Shown here: piece after piece, positions 21,299 through 31,252 of the stretch | How positions within the stretch are numbered: position 1 is the first letter of the stretch | Layout: each line of letters begins with the position of its first letter | NCBI GenBank assembly: GCA_030648435.1 | Contig: JAUSHE010000008.1 | Span: forward strand, 33,025-97,024 | Reading direction: 5' to 3' | Length of the DNA: 64,000 nucleotides | Source: Candidatus Daviesbacteria bacterium | GTDB lineage: Bacteria > Patescibacteria > Microgenomatia > Daviesbacterales > UBA10151 | The notes under the pieces: model-generated | Database searches by the model: none | The model's input: only the letters and a program-made list of their open reading frames with translations | What the model was told of the DNA's origin: nothing | Made by a program: the position numbers and the translations under genes

Positions 21299-24126
21299 AC
21301 TTTTATCACCTTAAATTCAGAACCTTTTTCCAAAGAAACAGAAGCTGTACTTTTCAAAATTTCTTTTTCAAAATTCTGTGGCCAAGAGGGTGCAATAATT
21401 TTAGTCTTATCGGCCAGTGTCATATTCTGGTCCTTGCGGTTTTGTTGAACCTGACGGATTAATTCCCGCGCTTTTCCTTCTTCTTCCAGCTCCTGAGTAA
21501 GTTTGGTATCCAAAATTGCTTCCGGCTCAGTTGAGGATTTTCCGTACTCAACTTTCTTAATATTAAGTTCTTCTGCAAGAATTTTTTCCAAATCAGGCAT
21601 TAATCTTTCAGGTAATTTGTATAAGATGGAAGCCAATGGCTGGCGAAGCTTAATGCCAGCTTCTTTTCTTTTAGCGTGACCCAATTCGGCAATTTTACGG
21701 ACCTTGCTCATATCTTCTATCAGTTTTTCATCAACCGGACCATTTGCCTCCGGAAAACTCTGCAAATGAACCGATTCTTCGTCAGTTAAATTCTTAAATA
21801 TTTCTTCTGATACAAAAGGCATAAACGGCGCCAAAAGCTTACTCAGGGTTGCTAAAACTTCATACATTACCGGTAAAGCTACCTCGACCCTGTCTCTTGA
21901 CCTTCTGATATACCAAGTTGAGAAATCTTGAACAACAAAATCTTCAATTGCCCTCGCAGCACTAACAGCATCATATTTTTCCAAACTTTTACTTACTAAA
22001 AATATCAATTGTTCTAATCTCGCCAAAATCCATTTGTCTAGAACTCCAATATCCCTAATATCCCTAATATCCCTTTTCTCCCCCTCAGCTAAATTCACAT
22101 AATCAACAAAAAACTTATACGAATTCCAGAGAATTAACAAAAATCTTCTTCTGATGTTATTTGCTGCCTCAATCCCGAAATTAAGATTATTTTCAGGATT
22201 CTGTGCAACATACAACCATCTCATCACATCAACACCAATTTTATCTGCTGCCTCATTAAACTCAATCGCATTACCTTTTGATTTATGCATTTCCTCTCCC
22301 TTTTCATCCCTGACTGAGGCAAAACCCAAAATTGTTTTAGAAGGGTTTGTCCGCTTTAACGCAGTACTCATGGCAATCAATGAATAAAACCAGTTCCTAA
22401 ATTGACCAGGGAAACTCTCAGTAATAAAATCCGCCGGAAACCAATCCGGAGACATAGTTGAAAACGGCACAATCCCGGCATCAAGCCAGGGGTTTCCCAC
22501 ATCCGGTATCCTTGAAGCAACAGCCTCACATTTTGTACACTTTATTTTAATTTGATCTATCCATGGTCTATGCGGAGAATTACCTTCAAATTTTTCCCAA
22601 CCATCTACTGCTTTTTCTCTCAGTTCTTTTTTACTTCCTATAACCTCAAAATTCCCACACTGATTACATTCCCAAACAGGCAAAGCCAAACCCCAATAAC
22701 GCTTCTTAGAGATTAACCAATCATGCATATTTTTTAACCAATCCAATTCACGTTCTAAGCCCCATTTAGGAAGCCACTTAATCTTTTCAGCCGTCTCTAT
22801 CATTTGCTCTCGGTAGGTTTTACCTGAACCATCATCGCGATCCATTGCTATATACCATTCATCAACCACCCGCCACACCAATTCTGTTTTACACCGCCAA
22901 CACATCGGATAACGGTGTTTTATCCTTTCCGTTATAAGTAAAAATTTTCCGTTTTCTTTATTTTTCAGAAAATCAATTATTAATTCCGGATGTTTTTTAG
23001 CATTTGCTCCTGAAAATTCTTTCATCCCGTTTAAATAATTTGCCTCCTCATCTATCAATTCAATTACCGGAAGACTTAATATTGCACCTAATTTAAAATC
23101 TTCAGAACCTGCTCCGGGAGCAATATGTACCAGACCTGTTCCCTCCTCCGAACTTATAGGAAGGATCAATTCATCATTTGCTACAACACGGTGAATATAA
23201 TCTTTCAATGCTTCATCAACTCGTGGTAAATGATCAAATGGAGCCACATATTCCAAACCGACCAGATCCTGGCCTTTAGTTTTCTTACTTTTCTCTAATT
23301 TTCCTAATACATCTGCTCTTTGTTCCATGACCCAAACTAAATCCCCATTTTCCAACTTAACCTGTATATAATCTGCTTTGGGATCAACCGCCACTGCCAC
23401 ATTTGCCGGAATCGTCCAAGGAGTTGTTGTCCAAACCACCAAAAACTCATTCTCTCTACTTTTGATCGGCAATTTAAAATAAACTGACTCATGAACAACC
23501 TCCTTATAATCCTCAGTCAGCATCTCGTGTTGTGATATTGCCGTACCACACCTTGGACACCAGGGAACACTATCATGACCTTTATATAACCAACCTTTTT
23601 CATTAACTGTCTTTATAAAATTCCAGATCGCATAGTTATTTTCATCGGAGGATGTGTGATAAGAATGATCCCAATCCATGAAATAACCTAATCTTTTGGA
23701 TTGTTCTGTTTGAATACCTGAGTATTTCTTAACCCTTTCTTTACAAAGGTTAATGAATTTCTCTAAGCTTTTAAATTTATCTCCGGGAATTAGATTCTCA
23801 ATATCTTTTTTAGAGTGTAAATTTAATTCTTTCTCAACTTCCACCTCAACCCAAAGTCCCTGCTCATCAAAACCATTCTGGAATCTTTGCTTAAACCCTT
23901 TCATATTAAAAAACCGCTGCCAGAGATCTTTATAAGTCCTACCCCAAGCATGATGAACGCCCATAGGATTATTGGCAGTGATCGGCCCGTCTAAAAAAGA
24001 AAACTTTTCATTTGCGAAATTATTTTTGTTTAAGTATTTTTCAACTATCCCTTCTCTTTTCCAATAATCCAAAAGTTCCCGTTCAAGAGCGGGAAAATCG
24101 ACCTGTGATGATACCGGTTTAAACAT
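21295..24126 (-). CDS. ileS: Isoleucyl-tRNA synthetase
   Basis: 943 residues, class I synthetase charging tRNA-Ile. ITANNPMGVHHAWGRTYKD holds the HIGH-type site (HAWG). The editing domain includes WTTTPWTIPAN. Two Cys4-type zinc clusters occur (CPRC..., CWRC) along with a CNQC/CTKC pair. The KMSKS loop reads EMHKSKGNAIEF, a variant known in some IleRS subgroups. The anticodon-binding domain follows. Preceded by a terminator at 24245-24277, so it heads its own transcript with rodA. Confidence 0.95.
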   Translation of the reverse strand: MFKPVSSQVDFPALERELLDYWKREGIVEKYLNKNNFANEKFSFLDGPITANNPMGVHHAWGRTYKDLWQRFFNMKGFKQRFQNGFDEQGLWVEVEVEKELNLHSKKDIENLIPGDKFKSLEKFINLCKERVKKYSGIQTEQSKRLGYFMDWDHSYHTSSDENNYAIWNFIKTVNEKGWLYKGHDSVPWCPRCGTAISQHEMLTEDYKEVVHESVYFKLPIKSRENEFLVVWTTTPWTIPANVAVAVDPKADYIQVKLENGDLVWVMEQRADVLGKLEKSKKTKGQDLVGLEYVAPFDHLPRVDEALKDYIHRVVANDELILPISSEEGTGLVHIAPGAGSEDFKLGAILSLPVIELIDEEANYLNGMKEFSGANAKKHPELIIDFLKNKENGKFLLITERIKHRYPMCWRCKTELVWRVVDEWYIAMDRDDGSGKTYREQMIETAEKIKWLPKWGLERELDWLKNMHDWLISKKRYWGLALPVWECNQCGNFEVIGSKKELREKAVDGWEKFEGNSPHRPWIDQIKIKCTKCEAVASRIPDVGNPWLDAGIVPFSTMSPDWFPADFITESFPGQFRNWFYSLIAMSTALKRTNPSKTILGFASVRDEKGEEMHKSKGNAIEFNEAADKIGVDVMRWLYVAQNPENNLNFGIEAANNIRRRFLLILWNSYKFFVDYVNLAEGEKRDIRDIRDIGVLDKWILARLEQLIFLVSKSLEKYDAVSAARAIEDFVVQDFSTWYIRRSRDRVEVALPVMYEVLATLSKLLAPFMPFVSEEIFKNLTDEESVHLQSFPEANGPVDEKLIEDMSKVRKIAELGHAKRKEAGIKLRQPLASILYKLPERLMPDLEKILAEELNIKKVEYGKSSTEPEAILDTKLTQELEEEGKARELIRQVQQNRKDQNMTLADKTKIIAPSWPQNFEKEILKSTASVSLEKGSEFKVIKV

Positions 24127-24244
24127 AAGCTATATTTTACCTGACTTAGATCAACATTTAAACTAGATAATTATACAATTCCCACAAGGGCCGATCCCAT
24201 CTCTTTATTTGAATTTATTTGTTTCATACTCATATTTTTGCCAC

Positions 24245-24277
24245 AAAAAAACCCCACCTTGGCGAGGTTCTTTTTTC
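24245..24277. terminator. Bidirectional Rho-independent terminator
   Basis: A-run, GC stem (AACCCCACC pairing with GGCGAGGTT with G-U pairs and a tiny loop) and T-run on both strands. On the minus strand the seven T follow the stem, so it closes the ftsZ/coiled-coil transcript before ileS. The rest of the 24127-24323 spacer shows nothing further. Confidence 0.75.
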
Positions 24278-24323
24278 ACTTTATTCTTTGCAAGTTCATA
24301 CCAATACGTGGATTTTACCAATT

Positions 24324-24653
24324 TTAAGCAAAGGACTCAAGATGAAGTTCAGGAAGCACTTTTATCTTGGCAGCTTTTTCAACAGGTTTTAATCTACTTT
24401 CAATTCTTCTGATATTACTATCATTCATTTTATACATATCAGCATATCCTTTAACTGTTTTCTCAAGCTCAATCACTGCCCCAGTATTAGCATCGAGTCT
24501 GTTGTTTATAGCTACCAAGCCAGTATCAGGATCATCTAATCTCTCTGTAACACCATCTAATCTCTCTGTAACACCATCCAGCTTTTCTTTAATTGGCTTA
24601 ATAGTCTCATTAACTACTTCTTTAACTACTTTTCTAAATGTATTTTCATCCAT
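24324..24653 (-). CDS. Small coiled-coil protein
   Basis: 109 residues, almost wholly helical with heptad spacing. EKLDGVTERLDGVTERLDD contains an exact tandem LDGVTER repeat, then NRLDANTGAVIELEKTV. No membrane segment. Proteins like this are common in CPR genomes and of unknown role. It lies 75 bp after ftsZ and before the terminator, so it belongs to the end of the division transcript. A scaffold or regulator function is only a guess. Confidence 0.7.
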   Translation of the reverse strand: MDENTFRKVVKEVVNETIKPIKEKLDGVTERLDGVTERLDDPDTGLVAINNRLDANTGAVIELEKTVKGYADMYKMNDSNIRRIESRLKPVEKAAKIKVLPELHLESFA

Positions 24654-24728
24654 GATTTGATAGTAATCTTAGCAAAAACAAAAATCAAGCGGGATTTTAT
24701 ATATCAAACTAGCCAAAATCTATCTTAT

Positions 24729-25886
24729 TTAGCGGTTAGAACGCAGGAATGCGGGAATCTCAAGGTCTTCTTCCTCTTCTTCTTGTTTTTGCTCTTCTTG
24801 TGCAACTGTCTCCTCGGAAGCTGCCTGTACCGGTTGCGCATCGTCTGTTGCCTGGAGAGCTCTCCAGTCTGAAGCATGTTGCTGGGAGGAGGAACCAATA
24901 CCGGTCCCAATATACTCCCTTAGCCTTCTTCTGGTTTCATCAAAACCCGTGGCAATAACTGAAATCTTAATCTGATCCAGCTGGTCTTCTTTAATGGTGG
25001 CACCAAAGATAATATTGGCATCCGGGTCTGCGGCTTGAGCTATAATTTGCGCCGCTTCGTTTACCTCAGACATGGAAAGATCTGACCCGCCCACAATATT
25101 AAATAGCACTCCTTTGGCTCCTTCAATGGACACTTCGAGAAGCGGGGACGCAATTGCCATTCTAGCCGCAGCGGCCGCTCTATTCTCTCCGCCAGCTACA
25201 CCAATACCCATAAGAGCTGATCCTGCATTAGACATAATCGCTTTAACGTCTGCAAAGTCAACATTAATCAGTCCGGGCATAGTGATTAAATCGGAAATGC
25301 CCTGCACACCCTGGCCTAAAACCGAATCAGCCAGCCTAAATGCCTCCTGCAAAGTCATATTTTTCTCTACAGTTTCCAGCAACCGTTGGTTTGGAATCAC
25401 AATCAAAGCATCAACTTTATCTTTCAACTTTTCTAACCCGTCCTCAGCCGCTACCATCCTTCTGGTGCCTTCAAAAGCAAAAGGTTTAGTTACAACGGCT
25501 ACTGTCAATGCTCCAACGCTCTTGGCAATCTGAGCTACGATTGGTATAGAACCTGTCCCTGTGCCTCCCCCCATACCTGCAGTTAAAAACACCATATCCG
25601 CATCCCCCAGAACATCCTGTAATTTTTGTGTAGACTCCTCAGCAGCTTGTTTTCCTATTTCCGGATCTCCACCTGAACCCAGACCCTTAGTTAAGGTTTC
25701 CCCGATTTGAACTTTAGTTGGAGACTGGTTATTAAGTAGCGCCTGAGCATCAGTATTTACAGCTACAAATTCAACACCCTGAATCTGCTGAAGAGAAATC
25801 ATGGAATTTAGGGAGTTGGAACCACCGCCTCCAAGGCCCATTACTTTGATCTTGGCAAATCTTTGAACATCAGGTTTGATAAGCAT
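24729..25886 (-). CDS. ftsZ: Cell division protein FtsZ
   Basis: 385 residues, tubulin-like GTPase forming the division ring. It has GLGGGGSNSLNSM at the nucleotide site, the tubulin signature GGGTGTGSIP (Ser where Ala is usual), and the T7 loop NVDFADVKAIM. After a short Gln/Glu-rich linker the C-terminal peptide EIPAFLRSNR keeps the FtsA-binding D/E-I-P-x-F-L core. Last large gene of the division cluster. The leader of 129 bp from ftsA contains a hairpin and a duplicated start context. Confidence 0.98.
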   Translation of the reverse strand: MLIKPDVQRFAKIKVMGLGGGGSNSLNSMISLQQIQGVEFVAVNTDAQALLNNQSPTKVQIGETLTKGLGSGGDPEIGKQAAEESTQKLQDVLGDADMVFLTAGMGGGTGTGSIPIVAQIAKSVGALTVAVVTKPFAFEGTRRMVAAEDGLEKLKDKVDALIVIPNQRLLETVEKNMTLQEAFRLADSVLGQGVQGISDLITMPGLINVDFADVKAIMSNAGSALMGIGVAGGENRAAAAARMAIASPLLEVSIEGAKGVLFNIVGGSDLSMSEVNEAAQIIAQAADPDANIIFGATIKEDQLDQIKISVIATGFDETRRRLREYIGTGIGSSSQQHASDWRALQATDDAQPVQAASEETVAQEEQKQEEEEEDLEIPAFLRSNR

Positions 25887-25910
25887 AAATTTTACCTTGT
25901 CAAAATTTAA

Positions 25911-25934
25911 GCTTGAAAACGAAGTTTTTCAAGC
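25911..25934 (-). other. Hairpin in the ftsZ leader
   Basis: Perfect 9-bp inverted repeat GCTTGAAAA / TTTTCAAGC with a 6-base loop, 24 bp upstream of the ftsZ ATG. No T-run follows on the minus strand, so it is not a classical terminator. It could affect ftsZ translation or mRNA processing. Confidence 0.5.
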
Positions 25935-26015
25935 GGTGCTTTCAAACTCCGTTTATAAGCATAAATGTCTTCGGGCAGAATATATCAAAAACTAATTAGT
26001 AATAGCAAGCCCCAA

Positions 26016-27314
26016 TTACGGCAGAAAGGACTTTACCAAATCTATTCCCTTTTGTATCATCCCTTTGATCGGAAGACTTCCTGAAAAAACCGTCATGTGA
26101 GAACCTCGCTCTGACCCCTGAGACGTTCCGTATAAAATCAAACCCGCTGCTGCCGAAAAAGCCGGAGAATCTATTTCCTCAACCAGTCCCGAAAATCCGT
26201 CGATTTGACCAACTCTGGCCGGGAAACCCAACACATATTTAGCCTGATCTAAAACTCCGATAGTTTTCGCTCCCCCCCCACAAATCACCAAACCTGAGGG
26301 TATCTGTGTGCCAAAACCGCTTTTTTTGAGTTCTTTACCGACATATTTAAATATTTCCTGAAGCCGGGGTTTAATAATACCATCCACAACTGCCTTACGT
26401 GATATCTTTTGAATATCTTCTTCTATACCCAATGATTTAACATCTATCCCCTCTTCTTCCTTTTTCTTTATAGCGCTTTTATTGTTTTCCAGTTCAAAGC
26501 TATCTGACAAAACAGGAATCGTCTTGATCTTACCAAGCGATAATTTAATTTTCTCTGCCGATTCCAGGGAAACCCGGAGACCCACTGCCATATCTGATGT
26601 AATATGTCTGGCTCCAATTGGTATAACGGCAGAATAGGCTACGGATCCGTCAATAAAGATCACAACATCCGTTGTTTCTCCGCCAATATCCAAAAGCATA
26701 ACACCCAATTCTTTTTCCGTATCGGTCAATACCGACAAAGCTGAAGCAATCCCCGAAAAAACCAGTTCAGTAACCTCGATACCGACTTCCGAAACACATT
26801 TAACCAGATTTTTCATCGATGTCGAAGAACCCGTAATGATGTGTGTTTCCGTTTCCAGTCTCACTCCGGTCATACCAATCGGATCCTTAATCCCCTGCTG
26901 ACCATCAACAGTAAAAGTCCGGGGAATGACATGCAGGATTTCACGGGAAGATGGCAAAGGCATAGCACGGGCCGCATCATTCACCCTTCTTATATCCGAC
27001 TCTTTTATCTCCTCTTCCGGCTCCGATACGGCAACAACAGCATGCTGGTTAACGCTTTCAATCTGAGGTCCGCCCAATGCTATAAAAGCCTGAGATATCG
27101 AATATCCGGCCATTCTTTCAGCCGCTTCAACAGATTCTGTTATCGCAGCCACTGCCTCTTCGATATCAACAACTTGCGTTTTTTTAACCCCTTTGGAAAC
27201 AGTTGAAGAAACGCCGATTAAATTTATTTTGCCGGCCTCATCAATTGAAGCAATTAAAGTAGCTATTTTTGATGAACCGACATCTATTCCGCAAATTATT
27301 CTATCTTTTGCCAT
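26016..27314 (-). CDS. ftsA: Cell division protein FtsA
   Basis: 432 residues, actin-like ATPase that tethers FtsZ to the membrane. ICGIDVGSSKIATLIA is the phosphate-1 loop, LLDIGGETTDVVIF the phosphate-2 loop, and SGLVICGGGAKTIG the adenosine motif. The C-terminus MIQKGIDLVKSFLP forms the usual amphipathic membrane helix. It starts 3 bp after the ftsQ stop. Confidence 0.97.
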   Translation of the reverse strand: MAKDRIICGIDVGSSKIATLIASIDEAGKINLIGVSSTVSKGVKKTQVVDIEEAVAAITESVEAAERMAGYSISQAFIALGGPQIESVNQHAVVAVSEPEEEIKESDIRRVNDAARAMPLPSSREILHVIPRTFTVDGQQGIKDPIGMTGVRLETETHIITGSSTSMKNLVKCVSEVGIEVTELVFSGIASALSVLTDTEKELGVMLLDIGGETTDVVIFIDGSVAYSAVIPIGARHITSDMAVGLRVSLESAEKIKLSLGKIKTIPVLSDSFELENNKSAIKKKEEEGIDVKSLGIEEDIQKISRKAVVDGIIKPRLQEIFKYVGKELKKSGFGTQIPSGLVICGGGAKTIGVLDQAKYVLGFPARVGQIDGFSGLVEEIDSPAFSAAAGLILYGTSQGSERGSHMTVFSGSLPIKGMIQKGIDLVKSFLP

Positions 27315-27317
27315 AAA

Positions 27318-28067
27318 CTATTTCTTCTTGGGAGCAAATCGCACCACCGGTTTATCGAATCTTAAATCGATAAATTCCAGTTCATTTAGATCCATTTTAG
27401 CTTTATTTAAGATCAGTTGTAAAGATGCAAGTTGCACATCAACATTATTATTTAAACGGAAAAGTATCTCTAAAACCGGAGGGTTTGATGTAATAGTAAA
27501 AATATCCTGATTAATTCGGGCCGTATTAATTTGAATGTTTAAGGTTTTTATTTTATCCAGAACTTTCGGAATATCCGATATGATGCCGGTTAATTTTTGT
27601 CCGACTGAAAGATTTTGATTAAAAATATAAATTTTCAGAAAATCAGAATTTTCTTCTCCTTTACCGAATACAACCCCCTCATTGTCAATCAAAAAAAATT
27701 CTTTTACTAATTCTGCTGATGGGGTTGCGGCAAAAACTGCCAGCGCTTTGCGGTTTGAAACTTGAAGATATATTTTGTTGGGAAAATACTTTGCAACCGC
27801 GGCTGATTTCATGCAGATAAATTGGCTTTTTAAATTTTCTTCTATTTTTTTTGATTCAATCAGGAAGAAATTCTGCCCCATAAGACCGGAGGAGACCTTC
27901 AATTGGTCTTCATTAGCACATGAAATATCTTTTGCCTGTATATCAATTTTTTTAATAGTGAAAAAATTGGATTTATAGAAAGCGGATAAAAATCCGGCAA
28001 TCAAAAATAGAATAATCAGAATAATAATTTTCCGGGGGAAATGTTTTCTCTGTTTCTTTTTCCACAT
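27318..28067 (-). CDS. ftsQ: Cell division protein FtsQ/DivIB
   Basis: 249 residues. A basic cytoplasmic tail (KKKQRKHFPRK), one membrane helix (about 15-32), a POTRA-like segment (FFTIKKIDIQAKDISCANED) and the FtsQ beta domain (YFPNKIYLQVSNRKALAVF; FFLIDNEGVVF). It links early and late divisome proteins outside the membrane. Position between murG and ftsA is standard. The sequence is divergent but the layout is clear. Confidence 0.88.
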   Translation of the reverse strand: MWKKKQRKHFPRKIIILIILFLIAGFLSAFYKSNFFTIKKIDIQAKDISCANEDQLKVSSGLMGQNFFLIESKKIEENLKSQFICMKSAAVAKYFPNKIYLQVSNRKALAVFAATPSAELVKEFFLIDNEGVVFGKGEENSDFLKIYIFNQNLSVGQKLTGIISDIPKVLDKIKTLNIQINTARINQDIFTITSNPPVLEILFRLNNNVDVQLASLQLILNKAKMDLNELEFIDLRFDKPVVRFAPKKK

Positions 28068-28068
28068 A

Positions 28069-29127
28069 TTAATTATTTACTAAAAGTATGGTTTCCAAAG
28101 CAAGTCGGGAAGCACCATCTGTGATAATATTCTTTTTAACGCGCCCCGCTTTTTCATTTAAGGATTTTAAATTATTTAGCATTAATTTAATATTTTCCAA
28201 AAGCGTTTGCCCTGATAATTTTGATTGCGTCAAAATTTTCGTCAGTCCCAACTTTTCAAAATATTCTGCATTTTTATTTTGTTCTTTGTTTTGAATAGGA
28301 ATTGTCAGCGTTGGTTTTCCTAAAATAGCCACTTCTGTCAAAGTATTGATCCCTGCCCTTGAAACAACAAGATCAGATTGAGATAAAACGTCTCCCCAGT
28401 CTTTATTAATCCATTTTCGAACAGAATAATTGGAATTACTAATATTTTCGAGTCTTTCGTAATCTCTAAATTTATTATCCCCTGTCACATGAATAATTTG
28501 CGCAATTTTTGTTAATTTTCCAATACACTGCTCAACGGCTAAATTAATTATATGAGAGCCCTGATTGCCTCCGGTTATTAAAATCGTTGGTAACTTTGTG
28601 TCTTTTCTGACTCTGGTTGTCCTGACGATCCTCCTGATCGGATTGCCGGTTAAAATAACTTTTTCACCTCTTTCGGTATTAGGAAAAGATACGGCAATCT
28701 TATCGGCAAACCAGCCACAGATTTTATTAGCCAGACCTGAAACTAAAGTTTGTTCATGAATAATTATTGGAATCGAAAAAAGCCAACCCACCATCACTAA
28801 AGGAACTGCCACATAACCCCCAAAAGATAAAATTACATCCGGTTTTTGGGATAAAATTACAAAAAATGATTGTATAAATCCGACTGGGATTTTTAGGAGC
28901 GAAGGAATGGTGTAAATTGTAAAAGTTCTCTGCAGTCGTCCGGTAATTATCGGAATAAATTTTATCCCCATTGATGGCAAAATCTGTGACTCAATCGAGG
29001 AAGTACTATCCCCTTCTTGCGTTGTTTTTCTACCGGCATAAACCACCCGGACGCCGGGATATTTTTTTAATTCCTCCAAAGTCGCAACTGCCGGAGTAAA
29101 ATGCGCCCCTGTGACCAAAATCTTCAT
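28069..29127 (-). CDS. murG: MurG: UDP-GlcNAc:lipid I N-acetylglucosaminyltransferase (divergent)
   Basis: 352 residues, GT28 GT-B enzyme making lipid II at the inner membrane face. Recognisable MurG motifs are SFGGYVAVPLV, IIIHEQTLVSGLANK, LTGNPIRR, ITGGNQGSHIIN and SRAGINTLTEVAILGKP. The N-terminal G-G-T-G-G-H lipid-I loop of most MurG proteins is replaced by VTGAHFTPAV, keeping only one Gly and the His. It lies between ftsW and ftsQ with 1-14 bp spacing. Confidence 0.92.
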   Translation of the reverse strand: MKILVTGAHFTPAVATLEELKKYPGVRVVYAGRKTTQEGDSTSSIESQILPSMGIKFIPIITGRLQRTFTIYTIPSLLKIPVGFIQSFFVILSQKPDVILSFGGYVAVPLVMVGWLFSIPIIIHEQTLVSGLANKICGWFADKIAVSFPNTERGEKVILTGNPIRRIVRTTRVRKDTKLPTILITGGNQGSHIINLAVEQCIGKLTKIAQIIHVTGDNKFRDYERLENISNSNYSVRKWINKDWGDVLSQSDLVVSRAGINTLTEVAILGKPTLTIPIQNKEQNKNAEYFEKLGLTKILTQSKLSGQTLLENIKLMLNNLKSLNEKAGRVKKNIITDGASRLALETILLVNN

Positions 29128-29141
29128 TTATAAATTATATC

Positions 29142-30245
29142 CTAACTGACGCTATTCTGCCTGGAGATATTAAGCAGTATACCCATGGCTGTTAAATTAA
29201 CAACCAAAGCAGAACCGCCATAAGATATAAAAGGCAGAGGAACACCGGTCAGAGGCATCAAGGAAGTCATGGAAGATAAATTAATAATAGTCTGTATCCC
29301 CAACCAGGAAGTAAGCCCCAAGGCCAGTATTTTTCCAAAATTATCTCCGCAATTTGAGGCAACCTTAAAACATCTCAACAGCAGAAAAACAAAAATGCCT
29401 ATCAATACAACACATCCAAAGAATCCCAATTCTTCTCCGGCAATTCCAAAAATTGAATCAGTACTAACCTCCGGAATATATGAGAACTTTTGTCTGGAAT
29501 GACCCAGTCCTAAACCAAATAATCCGCCCGAACCTAAAGCAATCAAAACCTGTGAAATGTGATAAGTAAAACCCTGAGGATCTGAGAAAGGATCAAGAAA
29601 AGCCAAAATTCTCTTACTTCTGTAAGCTGATGTTGAAACTAAAAGAAAAAAGGCCACAACTACTGCCGGTATTAATAGGGCGAAATGCCAAATCGGACCC
29701 CCTGCCGTAAAATAAACTGCAGCTCCCGTTGCGGCAAAAACAATGGTAGATCCCAGATCTTTCTGGAAAACGGCAGTTACTAGCGAAACAGCAGAAACCA
29801 CTACAAGAAAAGGCAGTAGTCTTACTTTTTTTTCAAATAAAGCAGCCAAAAAAATAACTCCTGTTAGTTTAATAATTTCAGCCGGCTGCACTGTAATTCC
29901 TCCAAATTTTAACCACCGGTGAGCACCTCCGCCTGCAACTCCAAATCCCGGGATAAAAACAGCCAGCAGCATGATAAAAGAAAAAACAAATAGCGGCAAA
30001 GCTAAAGTCTTAAATTTTTTGTAATTAAAACTGGCAAAAAAAATCATGGAACCTATTCCCAATCCCGCCCAAATAAGCTGTTGACGAATATAATACAGAC
30101 TATCCTTGGCATCCCGAAGGCCCTGCACGGCTGAAGCATCATAAACCATCAACAATCCGAAAACCACCAGAATGATTGTTGTAAAAAGTATGGAAAAATC
30201 AAAAGATCTGTTCTGAAACTGAAGATTATTTTTTTTGTATTTCAT
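29142..30245 (-). CDS. ftsW: SEDS-family division polymerase FtsW
   Basis: 367 residues, about ten membrane helices. It has AHRWLKFGGITVQPAEIIKL, FQKDLGSTIV with the essential Asp, SDPQGFTYHISQVLIALGSG and the PEVSTDSIF loop. Septal lipid II polymerase partnered by the ftsI product at 35394-37082. FtsW assignment rests on its place in the division cluster and on the better match to FtsW than the copy next to ileS. Its start overlaps the mraY stop by 1 bp. Confidence 0.93.
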   Translation of the reverse strand: MKYKKNNLQFQNRSFDFSILFTTIILVVFGLLMVYDASAVQGLRDAKDSLYYIRQQLIWAGLGIGSMIFFASFNYKKFKTLALPLFVFSFIMLLAVFIPGFGVAGGGAHRWLKFGGITVQPAEIIKLTGVIFLAALFEKKVRLLPFLVVVSAVSLVTAVFQKDLGSTIVFAATGAAVYFTAGGPIWHFALLIPAVVVAFFLLVSTSAYRSKRILAFLDPFSDPQGFTYHISQVLIALGSGGLFGLGLGHSRQKFSYIPEVSTDSIFGIAGEELGFFGCVVLIGIFVFLLLRCFKVASNCGDNFGKILALGLTSWLGIQTIINLSSMTSLMPLTGVPLPFISYGGSALVVNLTAMGILLNISRQNSVS

Positions 30246-31252
30246 TATTTGCTAATCAAAGCTAACCATAATCCCAAGATAGCAAACATACCTTGTGCCA
30301 ACCAAAATCTCATGACGATTTTAGGCTCTGCCCAACCAATATATTTAAGATACATATGAAAAGGTGCTAAAGGAAAAATTTTCTTCTTAAATATCTTTTT
30401 TGAAAAAATCTGAATTAAAGAAGAAAAAGCAATTATTACAAACATACCACCGATAATGACCAATGCTAAAACTTTACCTGTGAGCAGACCTACAACTGCC
30501 AGCGTAGCACCAAAAGCAAAAGCTCCTGCATCACCTAAAAATATCCTGGCCGGCCAGACATTAAAATAAAGAAAAGCAAACAGTGCCCCAATCCAAATTC
30601 CAATAAAAGAAGCCAAGGTTAAATCCAATTTTTGTGAGGCAATTGCCAGAAAAGCAAATAAACAGATTAAAAGTAAACCGGCTGATAAACCGTCCAAACC
30701 ATCAGAAATGTTGTATGCATTGGCAAAGGATATAATCACAAATGCAGAAAGGGGTATATACCACCAGTTGATGATAAAATTACCCAACCCCCAGATATAG
30801 ATATTGTTAAGACCACCCATAAAATAAAGCATTGCTGCAATCACAAAAGCCAGAATAATCTGAACCAGGAGCATCTTTTTTCTACCCAATCCTAAAAATT
30901 TTCCTTTTCTTCTTGTAAGAATATACTTAATATCATCAGCCAAGCCCAACGTCCCAAATGACAACAAAGTAAAAAGCAGAATTTTCAAACTAACTCTATC
31001 TACCAGTGGGTTTAAAAAACTCAATCCCGCACTTAGCACGATTAATATTAAAACCAGAAGAATTCCTCCCCCCGACGGGGTATTTTCATCAGCTTTCATT
31101 AAAACATCATGAATTGGTGTTTCGGATTTTTTTTCTTCACCCTGATTATTCTCAAAACGCCTTTTGAGAGAAAAAAGTAAATCAATAAACGGCACCATCA
31201 GGACAGCAGTTAAAACAAACGATAATATCACCAGTCCTAAAAGTTGTGTCAT
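30245..31252 (-). CDS. mraY: Phospho-N-acetylmuramoyl-pentapeptide transferase
   Basis: 335 residues, ten membrane helices. It attaches phospho-MurNAc-peptide to undecaprenyl phosphate to give lipid I. The family signatures are present: TPSGGGILLV, GLADDIKYIL with the Asp pair, the helix region ANAYNISDGLDGLSAG, FLGDAGAFAFGA, and PLAPFHMYLKYIGWAEPKIV, where the usual H-H-H is P-F-H. It overlaps the murF stop by 4 bp. Confidence 0.95.
   Translation of the reverse strand: MTQLLGLVILSFVLTAVLMVPFIDLLFSLKRRFENNQGEEKKSETPIHDVLMKADENTPSGGGILLVLILIVLSAGLSFLNPLVDRVSLKILLFTLLSFGTLGLADDIKYILTRRKGKFLGLGRKKMLLVQIILAFVIAAMLYFMGGLNNIYIWGLGNFIINWWYIPLSAFVIISFANAYNISDGLDGLSAGLLLICLFAFLAIASQKLDLTLASFIGIWIGALFAFLYFNVWPARIFLGDAGAFAFGATLAVVGLLTGKVLALVIIGGMFVIIAFSSLIQIFSKKIFKKKIFPLAPFHMYLKYIGWAEPKIVMRFWLAQGMFAILGLWLALISK

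Noticed and set aside
24657..24958. Plus-strand frames opposite ftsZ
   Set aside because: They are shadows of the Glu/Gln-rich FtsZ tail and have no independent protein features.
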